From assembly GCA_009781475.1 (NCBI GenBank), contig WQYB01000005.1, positions 1-64,000 of the forward strand: DNA of 64,000 bases, written 5' to 3'. The stretch's first letter is position 1. Each line of letters starts with the position of its first letter. Origin of the DNA: Treponema sp. GTDB taxonomy: Bacteria; Spirochaetota; Spirochaetia; Treponematales; Breznakiellaceae. Below the pieces are notes generated by a model, which made no database searches, was not told where the DNA came from, and was given only the letters and a program-made list of their open reading frames with translations. The position numbers were made by a program, and so were the translations under genes. Of the stretch, positions 35,554 to 44,414 are shown one piece after another.

Positions 35554-36483
35554 TTAATCAACATATTCAATCGGGAATACCATCCGATCACGGGTAAGAA
35601 CAGTATCGGGAAAAACAGCCTGGGCTTCCTGTAATAGATTTTTTAATTCATGCTCTGTATAACGCGGACTGTAATGAATAAGAGCAAGTTTTTTAACACC
35701 CGAAGACGCTGCGGCGATTTTAGCTGCTTCTTGTGCAGTCATATGTTTTTTAGCTTTGGCATCTTCCGCTAATTCCTTGCTGAACATGCCTTCGCAGATA
35801 AATAAATCGGAACCTATAACATGCGTTGATATTTCACTGGATGCAAGTGAATCTGTAACAAACGAAAATTTCCTGCCATTACGGGAATTACCCATTACGT
35901 CCTCGGGTTTGAAAACCTTGCCGTCTTCGGTTTTAACCGTTTCGCCTTTTTGCAGTTTTCCCCACAACTTACCGACAGGAATATTAAGCTCTTTTGCTTT
36001 TTGCGGATAAAATTCGCCCGGGCGTTTATCTTCTTCCAGTGTATAACCATAACATGGTTTTGTGTGCGAAAGGGGAAAACAGCGTACATGATAACCATCC
36101 CCTTTATATACAATACCCGGTGATGTTATTTCTTTCACAATAATTTCATAATTAATATACATGTCCAAAACCCGGCGGCTGGATTCGATATACTCTGCGA
36201 TACGGGGAGGTCCAATTATATAAAGCGGATCATCCCTGTCCACCTGAGATGATAACATTAAAAGCCCCGGTATCCCTGTAACATGATCGGCATGAGTGTG
36301 ACTTATAAAAATGACAGATATTTTTTTCCAGCGAAGATTAAGGCGGCGCAGCGATACTTGAGTTCCTTCACCGCAGTCAAAAAGGAATAATTCTCCCTCC
36401 CGCCGTAAAAGTACTGATGTTAAATGCCTATTGGGCAGCGGCATCATCCCGCCGCAGCCAAGTACAAAAGCCTCAAGATTCAT
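35554..36483 (-). CDS. rnz: ribonuclease Z
   Basis: RNase Z cleaves the 3' trailer from tRNA precursors. The 309-residue protein is a metallo-beta-lactamase with the metal motif HTHADH (~64-69), GIPGLL after it, FDCGEGTQ upstream, and the C-terminal HYSPRYTE, where His is a ligand. LGCGGMMPLPNRHLTSVLLR is the usual start. Its ATG overlaps the diguanylate cyclase stop by one base. Standard length. Confidence 0.95.
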   Translation of the reverse strand: MNLEAFVLGCGGMMPLPNRHLTSVLLRREGELFLFDCGEGTQVSLRRLNLRWKKISVIFISHTHADHVTGIPGLLMLSSQVDRDDPLYIIGPPRIAEYIESSRRVLDMYINYEIIVKEITSPGIVYKGDGYHVRCFPLSHTKPCYGYTLEEDKRPGEFYPQKAKELNIPVGKLWGKLQKGETVKTEDGKVFKPEDVMGNSRNGRKFSFVTDSLASSEISTHVIGSDLFICEGMFSKELAEDAKAKKHMTAQEAAKIAAASSGVKKLALIHYSPRYTEHELKNLLQEAQAVFPDTVLTRDRMVFPIEYVD

Positions 36484-37658
36484 TAATCGCCTTTAGGCAT
36501 TATTTTGTATTGTTTAATTTCATCACCCAGAATAACAGCACAATTGCGTCCTGAGCTTTTAGCGGTATAAAGCGCTTTATCAGCAAGATCATACAATCCT
36601 TCGGTATCTTGACGGGAACCGCATCGTATAATATATACCCCAATGCTCATCGTTACATATTTTGAAACCTTGGATTTTTCATGAAGCAGTTTTAAATTCC
36701 TGATAGTTTCTGTCCAGTGATTAATAACTTTATCTACATTGGCAGGGTCTTTTTCAAACCATAAAAGCGCGAACTCTTCGCCGCCGACTCTTGCTGCATA
36801 TACGCCTAATGTATTTAATGAATTTAACGCTCCGCCAATTCCGCGCAGACATTCATCGCCTTGCGGATGTCCGTAATGGTCATTATATAGTTTGAAAAAA
36901 TCGATGTCGGCAAGTGCGATGCAAAGCCAATCGTCAGATGCTCTGTAATTGGATAAAAACCTTTGAAAAGTCTGGTTAAAATCACGGCGGTTTTTTAGCT
37001 GTGTCAGTTCGTCAGTAATACTTTGATCAACATATTTATTACGCTCTTCTTCGAGCCTGTTGGCGCTTATTTCTAATCCTAACCGCAGTTTTGTAATTTG
37101 CCATGTAATTAATAAACTTAGAAACGCGGCAACAAATGTATTTGCAATAAGAAAAATTTTATTCATAGGAGTTTCAAAAATAAGAGCCGAAACTGTAAAA
37201 ATTAATACTGCTCCAAACGTAAGAAAAAAGTTAAGCTGCGGCGGATTTACAAACATTATAAGAGCGCAAATTAAAAAACACGGGAAAAGAACGGCAAAAG
37301 TACCCGGGTTTGACCATATATCAAGATATGTAGAAAAGATAATTATATTGGCATAATACAATACTGTTAAAAAATATATTATTCTGTTGTTTACGTTTAT
37401 TTGCTGCATTATAAAATTGGCGTAAAATGATATTAAAAGCGCAATAAGACCTACGGCTAGATAAATACCGGCTTTTAAAAAATTACCATTTTCAGCCAAA
37501 ATAGGGATAAGCGACAAACAACCGGCGATAACAGCTACAAATATATTTAATTGGCGCAAGCCAAGAAGGTTATTATTAAAAACTATATTACTCATACACT
37601 CTTGGTACTGCTCTCTTCCAAATGAATAAAAGCGCCAATTGTAGATAAACTTAAGCAT
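36483..37658 (-). CDS. membrane diguanylate cyclase
   Basis: 391 residues: about six TM helices within 35-190, a short coiled coil (EISANRLEEERNKYVDQS), and a GGDEF domain at about 210-380. Active-site GGEEF (RVGGEEFALLW), DIDFFKLYNDHYGH and DELTQLKNRRDFNQTF are intact, so it should make cyclic di-GMP. The inhibitory I-site RxxD is missing before GGEEF. Two starts are possible: ATG 37658 after GGGGG, or ATG 37595; both keep all helices. Overlaps rnz by 1 bp. Confidence 0.92.
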   Translation of the reverse strand: MLKFIYNWRFYSFGREQYQECMSNIVFNNNLLGLRQLNIFVAVIAGCLSLIPILAENGNFLKAGIYLAVGLIALLISFYANFIMQQINVNNRIIYFLTVLYYANIIIFSTYLDIWSNPGTFAVLFPCFLICALIMFVNPPQLNFFLTFGAVLIFTVSALIFETPMNKIFLIANTFVAAFLSLLITWQITKLRLGLEISANRLEEERNKYVDQSITDELTQLKNRRDFNQTFQRFLSNYRASDDWLCIALADIDFFKLYNDHYGHPQGDECLRGIGGALNSLNTLGVYAARVGGEEFALLWFEKDPANVDKVINHWTETIRNLKLLHEKSKVSKYVTMSIGVYIIRCGSRQDTEGLYDLADKALYTAKSSGRNCAVILGDEIKQYKIMPKGD

Positions 37659-37744
37659 GTGTAAGCCCCCAATAGGTAATTATATATTAAAAACCACTCT
37701 ATGGGAAGGAAAAAATGAATGATTTTTTAACAAAAAGCTCTATT

Positions 37745-38773
37745 TTATAATTGCAATTTACTTCGCTCGGCAAAACCAGTTAAATTATGGAATTCCAATA
37801 TAGAACCATCATCAAGCAGTGCCTTGCCTGAAAAAAAACCGCAAACCTGCCGGCGGGTGGAAAAATGGAAAAAAAGCCTGTGGCGGTCAATTCTTTCCTG
37901 ATGCGGGTGGAATGTCATTTCCAGCCTGTTATCATTACTGGTAAAACGCCAGTCAGAAAGCCAGTCAGACAAAGGAATATGAAATGTAACTTGATCCAAT
38001 TTATGTAATTTCCCGTCAATAAAAAAGCCGTTTTCTGTTCCTAATGATGAATCTGCCCTGCTATAACCTATGCAAAAACTAAGTTGTTTGCCTGAACATA
38101 TACCGCAAGCCGCTGCCCAATAGCGGGTATCGGCTTTAGGGCGGGCGCATCTTGTCCAGTCAAGTATCCCCCAGGCGTTTCCCCTGTTAAAAATAATTTC
38201 CAGACTGCTAAACTGCATTACACCCTCTGCAATATACCATGGAGAACATTTTGCATATTTAAAGGCGTTTTTTTCATTCCTCCAAGGTTGGTTTGTAATA
38301 AGCGACTGAGAATCTTCATTCTCGGTTAAAACCAGCGCACCCCTAAGGCTTCGATGTCTGCCGAAATCCGGAATATCCACTTTGATAATTTTTGCTCCGC
38401 CTTCCATACAAAGAAAATCCAGATGCATTTTTTTTCTCCGCCAGCGGATTGAACCGGATTCACTGCTGTTTGGCATATTGTATCCACCAAGCGGCATAAA
38501 TGAGCTAAATACTTGTGTTGATCTTTTTTTGTCTCTTAACGATATAACGGAAATACTCATGTGACCAAGCCAGCCGTCATCCCTTATTTCAAAAATAAAC
38601 ATATGTGTAGGAGAAAATACAATATATCGATCTGATTCTGTAATTTTATATCTTGGAGCATAAGACATGTCAGGATCATAAAAAAAATTTGATTGTTTTG
38701 ACCAGCCAAAATTCTGCGGATGCCCTCTTTCGTCCAGTAATGATAAAGGGGTATTTATTTCATTTTGAGGCAT
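37745..38773 (-). CDS. DUF2804 family protein
   Basis: The 342-residue protein fits the DUF2804 family of unknown function, soluble and widespread in spirochaetes: LLDERGHPQNFGWSKQSNFFYD, then KKMHLDF, WGILDWTRCARP and GFFIDGKLHKLDQV. No signal peptide. It is divergent from murD with only 63 bp between, so their promoters lie together. Function unknown. Confidence 0.85.
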   Translation of the reverse strand: MPQNEINTPLSLLDERGHPQNFGWSKQSNFFYDPDMSYAPRYKITESDRYIVFSPTHMFIFEIRDDGWLGHMSISVISLRDKKRSTQVFSSFMPLGGYNMPNSSESGSIRWRRKKMHLDFLCMEGGAKIIKVDIPDFGRHRSLRGALVLTENEDSQSLITNQPWRNEKNAFKYAKCSPWYIAEGVMQFSSLEIIFNRGNAWGILDWTRCARPKADTRYWAAACGICSGKQLSFCIGYSRADSSLGTENGFFIDGKLHKLDQVTFHIPLSDWLSDWRFTSNDNRLEMTFHPHQERIDRHRLFFHFSTRRQVCGFFSGKALLDDGSILEFHNLTGFAERSKLQL

Positions 38774-38836
38774 ATATCATTCCTGTTGATTTGTGTACCT
38801 GTTTACAGTAAAAGGCTATCATGTTATTAAGATAAC

Positions 38837-40282
38837 ATGGATTATAAAGGAATAAAAGCATTAGTGATGGGGCTTGGCTTACACGGCGGCGGGCTTCAGT
38901 CGGCATGTTTTTTATTGAAACGCGGAGCAGATGTTACAGTTACCGATTTAAGAGACGAAGTTACATTAAAACCTTCAATTGAACAATTGGATAAATTCTG
39001 CACTGAATTCGGATGTAAACCTGTCCGTTATATTCTTGGAAAACACGAAATCGAAGATTTTCAAAAAGCCGATATTGTAATAAAAAACCCCGGTGTTAGA
39101 CCGGATTCGCAATTTTTAAAAGTTTCAAAACGAATTGAAACAGACATTTCACTTTTTTTATCAGAATCGCCTGCCAGAATATTCGGCATAACAGGCACAA
39201 AAGGTAAAAGCGGAACAGCATCCGCACTCCACTGGATTTTAGGAACAGACAGAAAATCCGGCAAGGCTTTTCTTGGCGGAAACATTACTGTCTCTCCTTT
39301 AACATTTTTAGATGAATTAACAATTAATGACGATGTGGTGCTTGAACTTTCCAGTTTCCAATTAGGCGATATAAAAAATCATACCGGCGCAGACGGAAAC
39401 AAGTTATTAAAACCAGCCGCCGCGATTTTAACATCGATTATGCACGATCATTTAGACCGTTATGTCTCGATGGATGAATACATCGATGATAAAAGAAATA
39501 TTTACAGGGGACAGGATTCATCATGTATAACAATTGCAGGCGATGATGATTGGGGTAAAAGTTTTCACGCTGAATCAAAAGGAAAACCTGTAATTTGGTC
39601 AAACAAAAAAAGCCTTCATTCTCCTTTTGAAAAAGGACAAAGCGGCGGCTGGATAACCCCGGATGGTATAGGTCTCGCCTGTCTTTATGATTTTGATGTT
39701 TGTGAAGAAACTGTTGAACTTGTTCCACAACGCCTTTTAACACCGGGCAGTCATCAAAAGATAAACATGCTTAGCGCTTCTTTGGCCGCTTACGGTCTTG
39801 GTTTCCAGGCGCAGACAATCCGCGGCGCGTTAGCCGAATACCGCGGGCTTGAACACCGCCTTGAATACTTTCATACAGTTAACGGAATAAAATTTTTCAA
39901 TGACAGCGCCGCAACAATCCCCGAAGCCGCCGCCGCTTGTATCGAAGCTCTGTCTGCCGATGCGCCTTTAGTTCTTGTTACAGGCGGCACTGACAAAAAC
40001 CTTGATTTTACTCCTTTGGTTAAGACAGCAAAAAACGCCAAAACATTAATTTTATTGGAAGGCACTGGAAGTGATAAATTGGCTTCGATGTTAGATAAAG
40101 AAGGAATTTCGTACAACGGACCATTTGATGATTTGGACAAAGCTGTACAATTTGCGTTAAGTAAAGCGCAAAGCGGCGATAATGTAGCGTTATCACCCGG
40201 TTGTGCGAGCTTTGGAATGTTTTTAAACGAGTTTGACCGCGGTCGCAAATGGAAAGAAGCCGTTAAAACTTATGCTGGTTAA
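38837..40282 (+). CDS. murD: UDP-N-acetylmuramoylalanine-D-glutamate ligase MurD
   Basis: MurD adds D-Glu to UDP-MurNAc-L-Ala in peptidoglycan synthesis. The 481-residue protein has the N-terminal Rossmann part VMGLGLHGGGLQSACFLLKRGADVTVTD, the ATP loop ITGTKGKSGT (~120), VLELSSFQLGD (~175), and the C-terminal GLEHRLEYFHTVNGIKFFNDSAATIPEA and VTGGTDKNLDF. Followed by a hairpin repeat and epmA. Confidence 0.96.
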   Translation: MDYKGIKALVMGLGLHGGGLQSACFLLKRGADVTVTDLRDEVTLKPSIEQLDKFCTEFGCKPVRYILGKHEIEDFQKADIVIKNPGVRPDSQFLKVSKRIETDISLFLSESPARIFGITGTKGKSGTASALHWILGTDRKSGKAFLGGNITVSPLTFLDELTINDDVVLELSSFQLGDIKNHTGADGNKLLKPAAAILTSIMHDHLDRYVSMDEYIDDKRNIYRGQDSSCITIAGDDDWGKSFHAESKGKPVIWSNKKSLHSPFEKGQSGGWITPDGIGLACLYDFDVCEETVELVPQRLLTPGSHQKINMLSASLAAYGLGFQAQTIRGALAEYRGLEHRLEYFHTVNGIKFFNDSAATIPEAAAACIEALSADAPLVLVTGGTDKNLDFTPLVKTAKNAKTLILLEGTGSDKLASMLDKEGISYNGPFDDLDKAVQFALSKAQSGDNVALSPGCASFGMFLNEFDRGRKWKEAVKTYAG

Positions 40283-40300
40283 AAAACAATCAATAAGAGT

Positions 40301-40384
40301 TCTCACGGAGACACGGGGACACGGAGAACACAAAGGAAAGATAGTGAATTACGACTCCGTGACTCTGTGCCTCCGTGTGAGATT
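40301..40384. repeat. cacggag-type inverted repeat, intergenic copy 2
   Basis: Left arm tctcacggagacacggggac, right arm ...ctctgtgcctccgtgtgaga, separated by an AT-rich loop. It lies between murD and epmA; the GGGG that follows its right arm probably serves as the epmA ribosome-binding site. Confidence 0.85.
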
Positions 40385-40394
40385 GGGGTTATAA

Positions 40395-41387
40395 ATGAAT
40401 TTAGAGATGCTGCAAAGACGTGCTGCAATTATTAAACAGATACGCTCTTTCTTTGAACAGAAAGGCTACCTTGAACTGGATACTCCCCTGCTTTCGCCGG
40501 ATTTAATCCCTGAATCCTGTTTAGAAGTTTTTCAAACCGAACGTCTTTTCCCAAAAGGCAGTAAAAAAGAAAAACAATCCCTTTGGTTAATTCCTTCGCC
40601 GGAAATCTGGATGAAAAAGATTATTGCCAAACATAGTGTAAATGTTTTCCAGATTTGTAAATGTTTCCGTAATGGTGAATCGGAAGGCAGATTTCACAAC
40701 AGCGAGTTTACAATGCTTGAATACTATACGATGGATGCAGATTATATGGATTCGCTTGTTTTAACAGAAGAATTGTTTAGAAATTTAACCACGAAGAACA
40801 CGGAGTTACACGGAGAAAGAGGTAAAAGTAGTTTATTACCATTTGAGAGGATTACGGTTGCACAGGCTTTTAAAAAATATGCAGGGTTTGATTTATTTGA
40901 AACTGCCGCTAAAGGAGCTGATGCCATGTGTTTACAAGCTGTAAAACTCGGTCTTGACCCGATGCCCGGTTTAACAGTAGCGCAGCTTTACGATTTAATT
41001 TTTATTCATTCTGTAGAACCGCATCTAAAAAGTGATAAACCTGTTGCTCTTATTGACTACCCTGCTTTTGTTCCATGCCTTGCAAAAAAAGCGGCTAACG
41101 GACATACAGTTGAACGCTGGGAATTGTATTACAATGGTTTAGAACTATCAAACTGTTTTTCCGAAGAAACAAACGCACAAAAAGTAAAAGAGTTTTTTAT
41201 AAATGAACAAGAAGAGAAAAAACAAAATGCCATTGTCCAACACAAGGTGAACAATAATTATTACAAATTGTTTGAAAAACAATTTCCGCGCTGCAGCGGC
41301 GTTGCAATGGGATTGGACAGGCTCATTATGGCTCTTACCGGAAAATCCAGTATTGACAGTGTAATGATGTCATTTGATGAAAATTAG
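40395..41387 (+). CDS. epmA: EF-P lysine ligase EpmA (GenX/PoxA type)
   Basis: EpmA is a lysyl-tRNA-synthetase-like enzyme that attaches (R)-beta-lysine to elongation factor P. The 330-residue protein lacks the anticodon-binding domain. It has class II motif 2 FRNGESEGRFHNSEFTMLEY (91-110), ELYYNGLELSNCFSE and motif 3 GVAMGLDRLIMAL. Residues 131-143 (LTTKNTELHGERG) come from a dispersed repeat inserted in frame in a surface loop between motif 2 and LPFERITVAQAF. EpmB and efp are not in this window. Confidence 0.9.
   Translation: MNLEMLQRRAAIIKQIRSFFEQKGYLELDTPLLSPDLIPESCLEVFQTERLFPKGSKKEKQSLWLIPSPEIWMKKIIAKHSVNVFQICKCFRNGESEGRFHNSEFTMLEYYTMDADYMDSLVLTEELFRNLTTKNTELHGERGKSSLLPFERITVAQAFKKYAGFDLFETAAKGADAMCLQAVKLGLDPMPGLTVAQLYDLIFIHSVEPHLKSDKPVALIDYPAFVPCLAKKAANGHTVERWELYYNGLELSNCFSEETNAQKVKEFFINEQEEKKQNAIVQHKVNNNYYKLFEKQFPRCSGVAMGLDRLIMALTGKSSIDSVMMSFDEN
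40788..40822. repeat. cacggag-type half-element inside epmA
   Basis: Plus strand: aaccacgaagaacacggagt then tacacggagaaagagg, one arm of the dispersed repeat, kept in frame. It encodes epmA residues 131-143 in a loop that other EpmA proteins lack or keep shorter. Confidence 0.8.
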
Positions 41388-41433
41388 GTGATTATTAAGA
41401 ATTTCTCATTTATATATAATATACTTTTTTTCA

Positions 41434-41994
41434 TTAATATCTGTTATAATATTCTTCTTCTTTACCTTTATACCAAGCACTAGTAAATAAATATATTAAT
41501 CCTGATAAATCTAATCCTACGCCTAATTTAAACTTATTTTGATTATTATATTCTGCAAATATAGAAAAGAACAGTGAATAATTACCGATTATTTTTGGAA
41601 AAGCATACAATTGTGCTCCTACAGATGCATAAAAACCATTAAATATTCGATCAGTAGCTATTTCATGTTCTAAACTCCAGGCAACTCTTCCATAAAAAGA
41701 AAAATAAATATTATAATAATTATTTATAGGTATAACTGATAGCTCCAATGGTAAAATATTATATTGTGTATTATCATTAATAAAGTTTAATTCCAGTAAA
41801 TTAAAACCTATGCCAAAATAACTTTTTATTACCCAATTAAAATGCAGTATATCAAAACTTATATCAGGATTTTTATTTATAAAATCATAATATATTTTAG
41901 CATTCCCTATATTCCATTTAAATTCTAAATCTTGAGCAAATATATTTCCAATTACCAGAAAAACTAATATAATTATTAAAATTAACCTTTTCAT
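41434..41994 (-). CDS. small beta-barrel-like exported protein
   Basis: The 186-residue product has a clear signal peptide (MKRLILIIILVFLVIGNIFAQ) and then alternating hydrophobic strands ending in aromatic residues, as in outer-membrane barrels (e.g. YGRVAWSLEHE, FKLGVGLDLSGLIYLF). Not recognised as a known family. It ends the rpsO-to-murB gene run, 4 bp after murB, and is noticeably AT-rich. Confidence 0.75.
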   Translation of the reverse strand: MKRLILIIILVFLVIGNIFAQDLEFKWNIGNAKIYYDFINKNPDISFDILHFNWVIKSYFGIGFNLLELNFINDNTQYNILPLELSVIPINNYYNIYFSFYGRVAWSLEHEIATDRIFNGFYASVGAQLYAFPKIIGNYSLFFSIFAEYNNQNKFKLGVGLDLSGLIYLFTSAWYKGKEEEYYNRY

Positions 41995-41998
41995 GTTT

Positions 41999-42946
41999 TT
42001 ACTGCCCTACAAATAAAATCTCGGGTTCAAGTTCAAAACCTGTCGCTTTTTTTACTTTGTTTGCGACTTCGTCTGTTAACGCGCGGATATTTGCGGCAGT
42101 TGCATTACCTGTATTGATTATTATATTGCCGTGAAATGGAGCTATTTGCGCATCTCCGATTTTAAAACCTTTTAAACCTAGTTCGTCAATTATTAGTCCT
42201 GTAGGTTTTCCAAATTCACGGTTGTTTTTAAAAGCGGAACCTGCACTCGGGAAAAGGTAGTGTCCCTTATCAATCCTGTCTTGTTTGTTTTTATTTATTT
42301 TATTTATTATATCTTGTTTATTACCTTTTCTTAAATTAAATGCGGTGGATAAAATTAAACAATCCATATTTTGAAAAGGGCTTAACTTGTATCCAAATCC
42401 GTGTTTTTCTTCGATTTCTATTTTTTTTATTGTATAGTTATTTTTAATTAAATCTTTTTCTATTATTTCTACCCGTTTTAACACATCTGACATTTCATTG
42501 TCATAACAGCGGGCATTCATCCAAACAGCGCCTCCTATAGTACCGGGCATTCCTGACAAAAACTCAAGTCCGCTTAATTCACTTGCGGCAGTTATCTGAC
42601 ACGCTTCATCCATTGTTGTTCCGGCTCTTAAAACAAACTCGTTTTCATTAACAATTTGTCCGTTCCATTTTTTTGTATCAAGAACGATACCTCTAATTCC
42701 TTTGTCGCTTACAACAATGTTGGCTCCGCCTCCAAGAACAAAAACAGGTATTCCTTCTTTTTTTGTTTCATTTAAAAGTCCGGTGCAAAAATCAGGGAAA
42801 CCATCTCCCGATGGTTTTATCCAGCAATCGGCTTCTCCTCCAACTTTAAAAGTTGTATGGTTTTTCATTGTTTCGTTAAAACGAATATCAATTTCGCATG
42901 GATTTTGTGATAGACATTTGTTAACAATATCTTTTATTTTATTCAT
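41999..42946 (-). CDS. murB: UDP-N-acetylenolpyruvoylglucosamine reductase MurB
   Basis: MurB reduces UDP-GlcNAc-enolpyruvate to UDP-MurNAc with FAD and NADPH. The 315-residue protein shows TTFKVGGEADCW, VLGGGANIVVSD, LSGMPGTIGGAVWMNARCYDNEM, the catalytic-Ser region FPSAGSAFKNNREFGKPTGLII and a C-terminal Glu (FELEPEILFVG). The AGSAFKN form suggests the type II enzyme, which lacks the Tyr loop. Confidence 0.96.
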   Translation of the reverse strand: MNKIKDIVNKCLSQNPCEIDIRFNETMKNHTTFKVGGEADCWIKPSGDGFPDFCTGLLNETKKEGIPVFVLGGGANIVVSDKGIRGIVLDTKKWNGQIVNENEFVLRAGTTMDEACQITAASELSGLEFLSGMPGTIGGAVWMNARCYDNEMSDVLKRVEIIEKDLIKNNYTIKKIEIEEKHGFGYKLSPFQNMDCLILSTAFNLRKGNKQDIINKINKNKQDRIDKGHYLFPSAGSAFKNNREFGKPTGLIIDELGLKGFKIGDAQIAPFHGNIIINTGNATAANIRALTDEVANKVKKATGFELEPEILFVGQ

Positions 42947-42968
42947 TTAATAACTTTATTTATCTTTA

Positions 42969-44414
42969 TCAGGTATCGTCAGGAATTTCAATTCCAAGGG
43001 ATTCCGCAATACGTCTTTCTTTTCTTGCAAGACTATCGTTTCTGTCTTTTACAAGCGTTAAAATTTCCAGCCTTAATTCCAAAAGATTATTGTTAGATGC
43101 CATATCAAGAGCGTATGATTTTTCTATAATTGTGCCGCTTGTCATAAAACGCCGTGCAAGATTTTCAATATCTTTTTTCTCACCTTCAACTACTGCTTCA
43201 CCTGCCACTCTTAAAAAACCGTTATACAAAGCTGTCTGGTTTTTAGTTCTTGCATCATCAAGTTCAATAATAAGTTTTGTAAATACTGCTGGAGACTTAG
43301 TTTTCATAAGCATATCCGCAGCAAGTATGCGGACACGATCGGGATTTCTGCGTTCAGAAAATAAAACATCCAAAACCGTAATCGCTTCTTCGTTGGCGAT
43401 CGCTCCAAGGGCTCTTATCGCTTCATCTTTTACATTGGGAACTTCATCGCGTTCGGCGCGGAATCTTAAAAACGGAACAGCCGCAGCAAGTTTTCTCTGA
43501 GCGCTTGCCTGTGCCGCTGCAATTCGTGTGCGGTAATACGAATCACGAAAACCTTCCAAAATTGCATTATCTACAGCTTCACCCGAAAACGGACCAAGAG
43601 CGGAAACTGCTGCCGACCTTACATTCGGATCGTTAGTTGAAACACAGCCAAGTATGGCATCAAGACCTTCTTCATCGCCGATCTTGGAAAGTGCGCCTAA
43701 CGCTGCGATACGAAGCGGCATACGCTCGTCTGTATTAGAAGCTATATCAACTAAAAGCGCAACACCAACAGATGAAGCTGTTTCGCCGATAGCTGTTATT
43801 ATTATACTTCGGTTATCGCTGCCAGGTTCTCTGTTTTCATAAAAGTCTATAAGAAACTCTGCTGTTTCATCCGCCAATTTTGTGTCCGAAGAAGCAGCTC
43901 TCCCGATTGCCCGAAAACCTGCGCTCATAAAACGTCTTTCTTCTGAATCTAAAAGTTCCATTATTGAAGGGACAGCATCGGCGGATTTAATACGGCCAAG
44001 ATATTCAACAGCGGATAAAATTGTTTCGTTTGTTTCATCTTCACGTTCGTCTATTATTCTAATCGCGCGGCTTTCAAGCCCTGTTTTTTCGCGTTCTCCG
44101 AAAAAAGCAAAAATGCCGGTTAATATTCTCTGGTTTTTTGATGTTTCTATTAAAGCTATAAGTTCATTATCAAGATAATCTGCGTTTTCTGTTCTAAGTG
44201 TTTGAATAAGAGATGCTATTTCTGTTTCAGTACCGTACTGGATGGTATCACGCCGTGTCGCTTCCACATCCTGCTGCGCAAACAATGGAAAAGAAATAAC
44301 GAAGAATATGAACCACAGAGGACACGGAGTTGCACGGAGTTCTTTGTACGAAATCTTTTTCTTCCTCCGTGTTTCTCCGTGTACTCCGTGGTTATTAATT
44401 CTTTTCTTAATCAT
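42969..44414 (-). CDS. exported HEAT-repeat protein
   Basis: The 481-residue protein is a solenoid of HEAT-type helical pairs (e.g. SVGVALLVDIASNTDERMPLRIAALGALSKIGDEEGLDAI). Start ATG 44414 follows GAGG; the GTG at 44426 lies 12 bp earlier. Residues 7-35 (NNHGVHGETRRKKKIS...) come from a complete dispersed repeat that was inserted in the n-region of the signal peptide; the hydrophobic core (IFFVISFPLFA) follows directly, before QQ. Export may therefore still work. It overlaps tgt by 8 bp. Probably a periplasmic scaffold. Confidence 0.85.
   Translation of the reverse strand: MIKKRINNHGVHGETRRKKKISYKELRATPCPLWFIFFVISFPLFAQQDVEATRRDTIQYGTETEIASLIQTLRTENADYLDNELIALIETSKNQRILTGIFAFFGEREKTGLESRAIRIIDEREDETNETILSAVEYLGRIKSADAVPSIMELLDSEERRFMSAGFRAIGRAASSDTKLADETAEFLIDFYENREPGSDNRSIIITAIGETASSVGVALLVDIASNTDERMPLRIAALGALSKIGDEEGLDAILGCVSTNDPNVRSAAVSALGPFSGEAVDNAILEGFRDSYYRTRIAAAQASAQRKLAAAVPFLRFRAERDEVPNVKDEAIRALGAIANEEAITVLDVLFSERRNPDRVRILAADMLMKTKSPAVFTKLIIELDDARTKNQTALYNGFLRVAGEAVVEGEKKDIENLARRFMTSGTIIEKSYALDMASNNNLLELRLEILTLVKDRNDSLARKERRIAESLGIEIPDDT
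44310..44394. repeat. cacggag-type inverted repeat, inside the HEAT gene
   Basis: Both arms are present: aaccacagaggacacggagt on the left and tccgtgtactccgtggtta on the right. The element is 85 nt and lies in frame at codons 7-35 of the HEAT protein. Confidence 0.85.
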
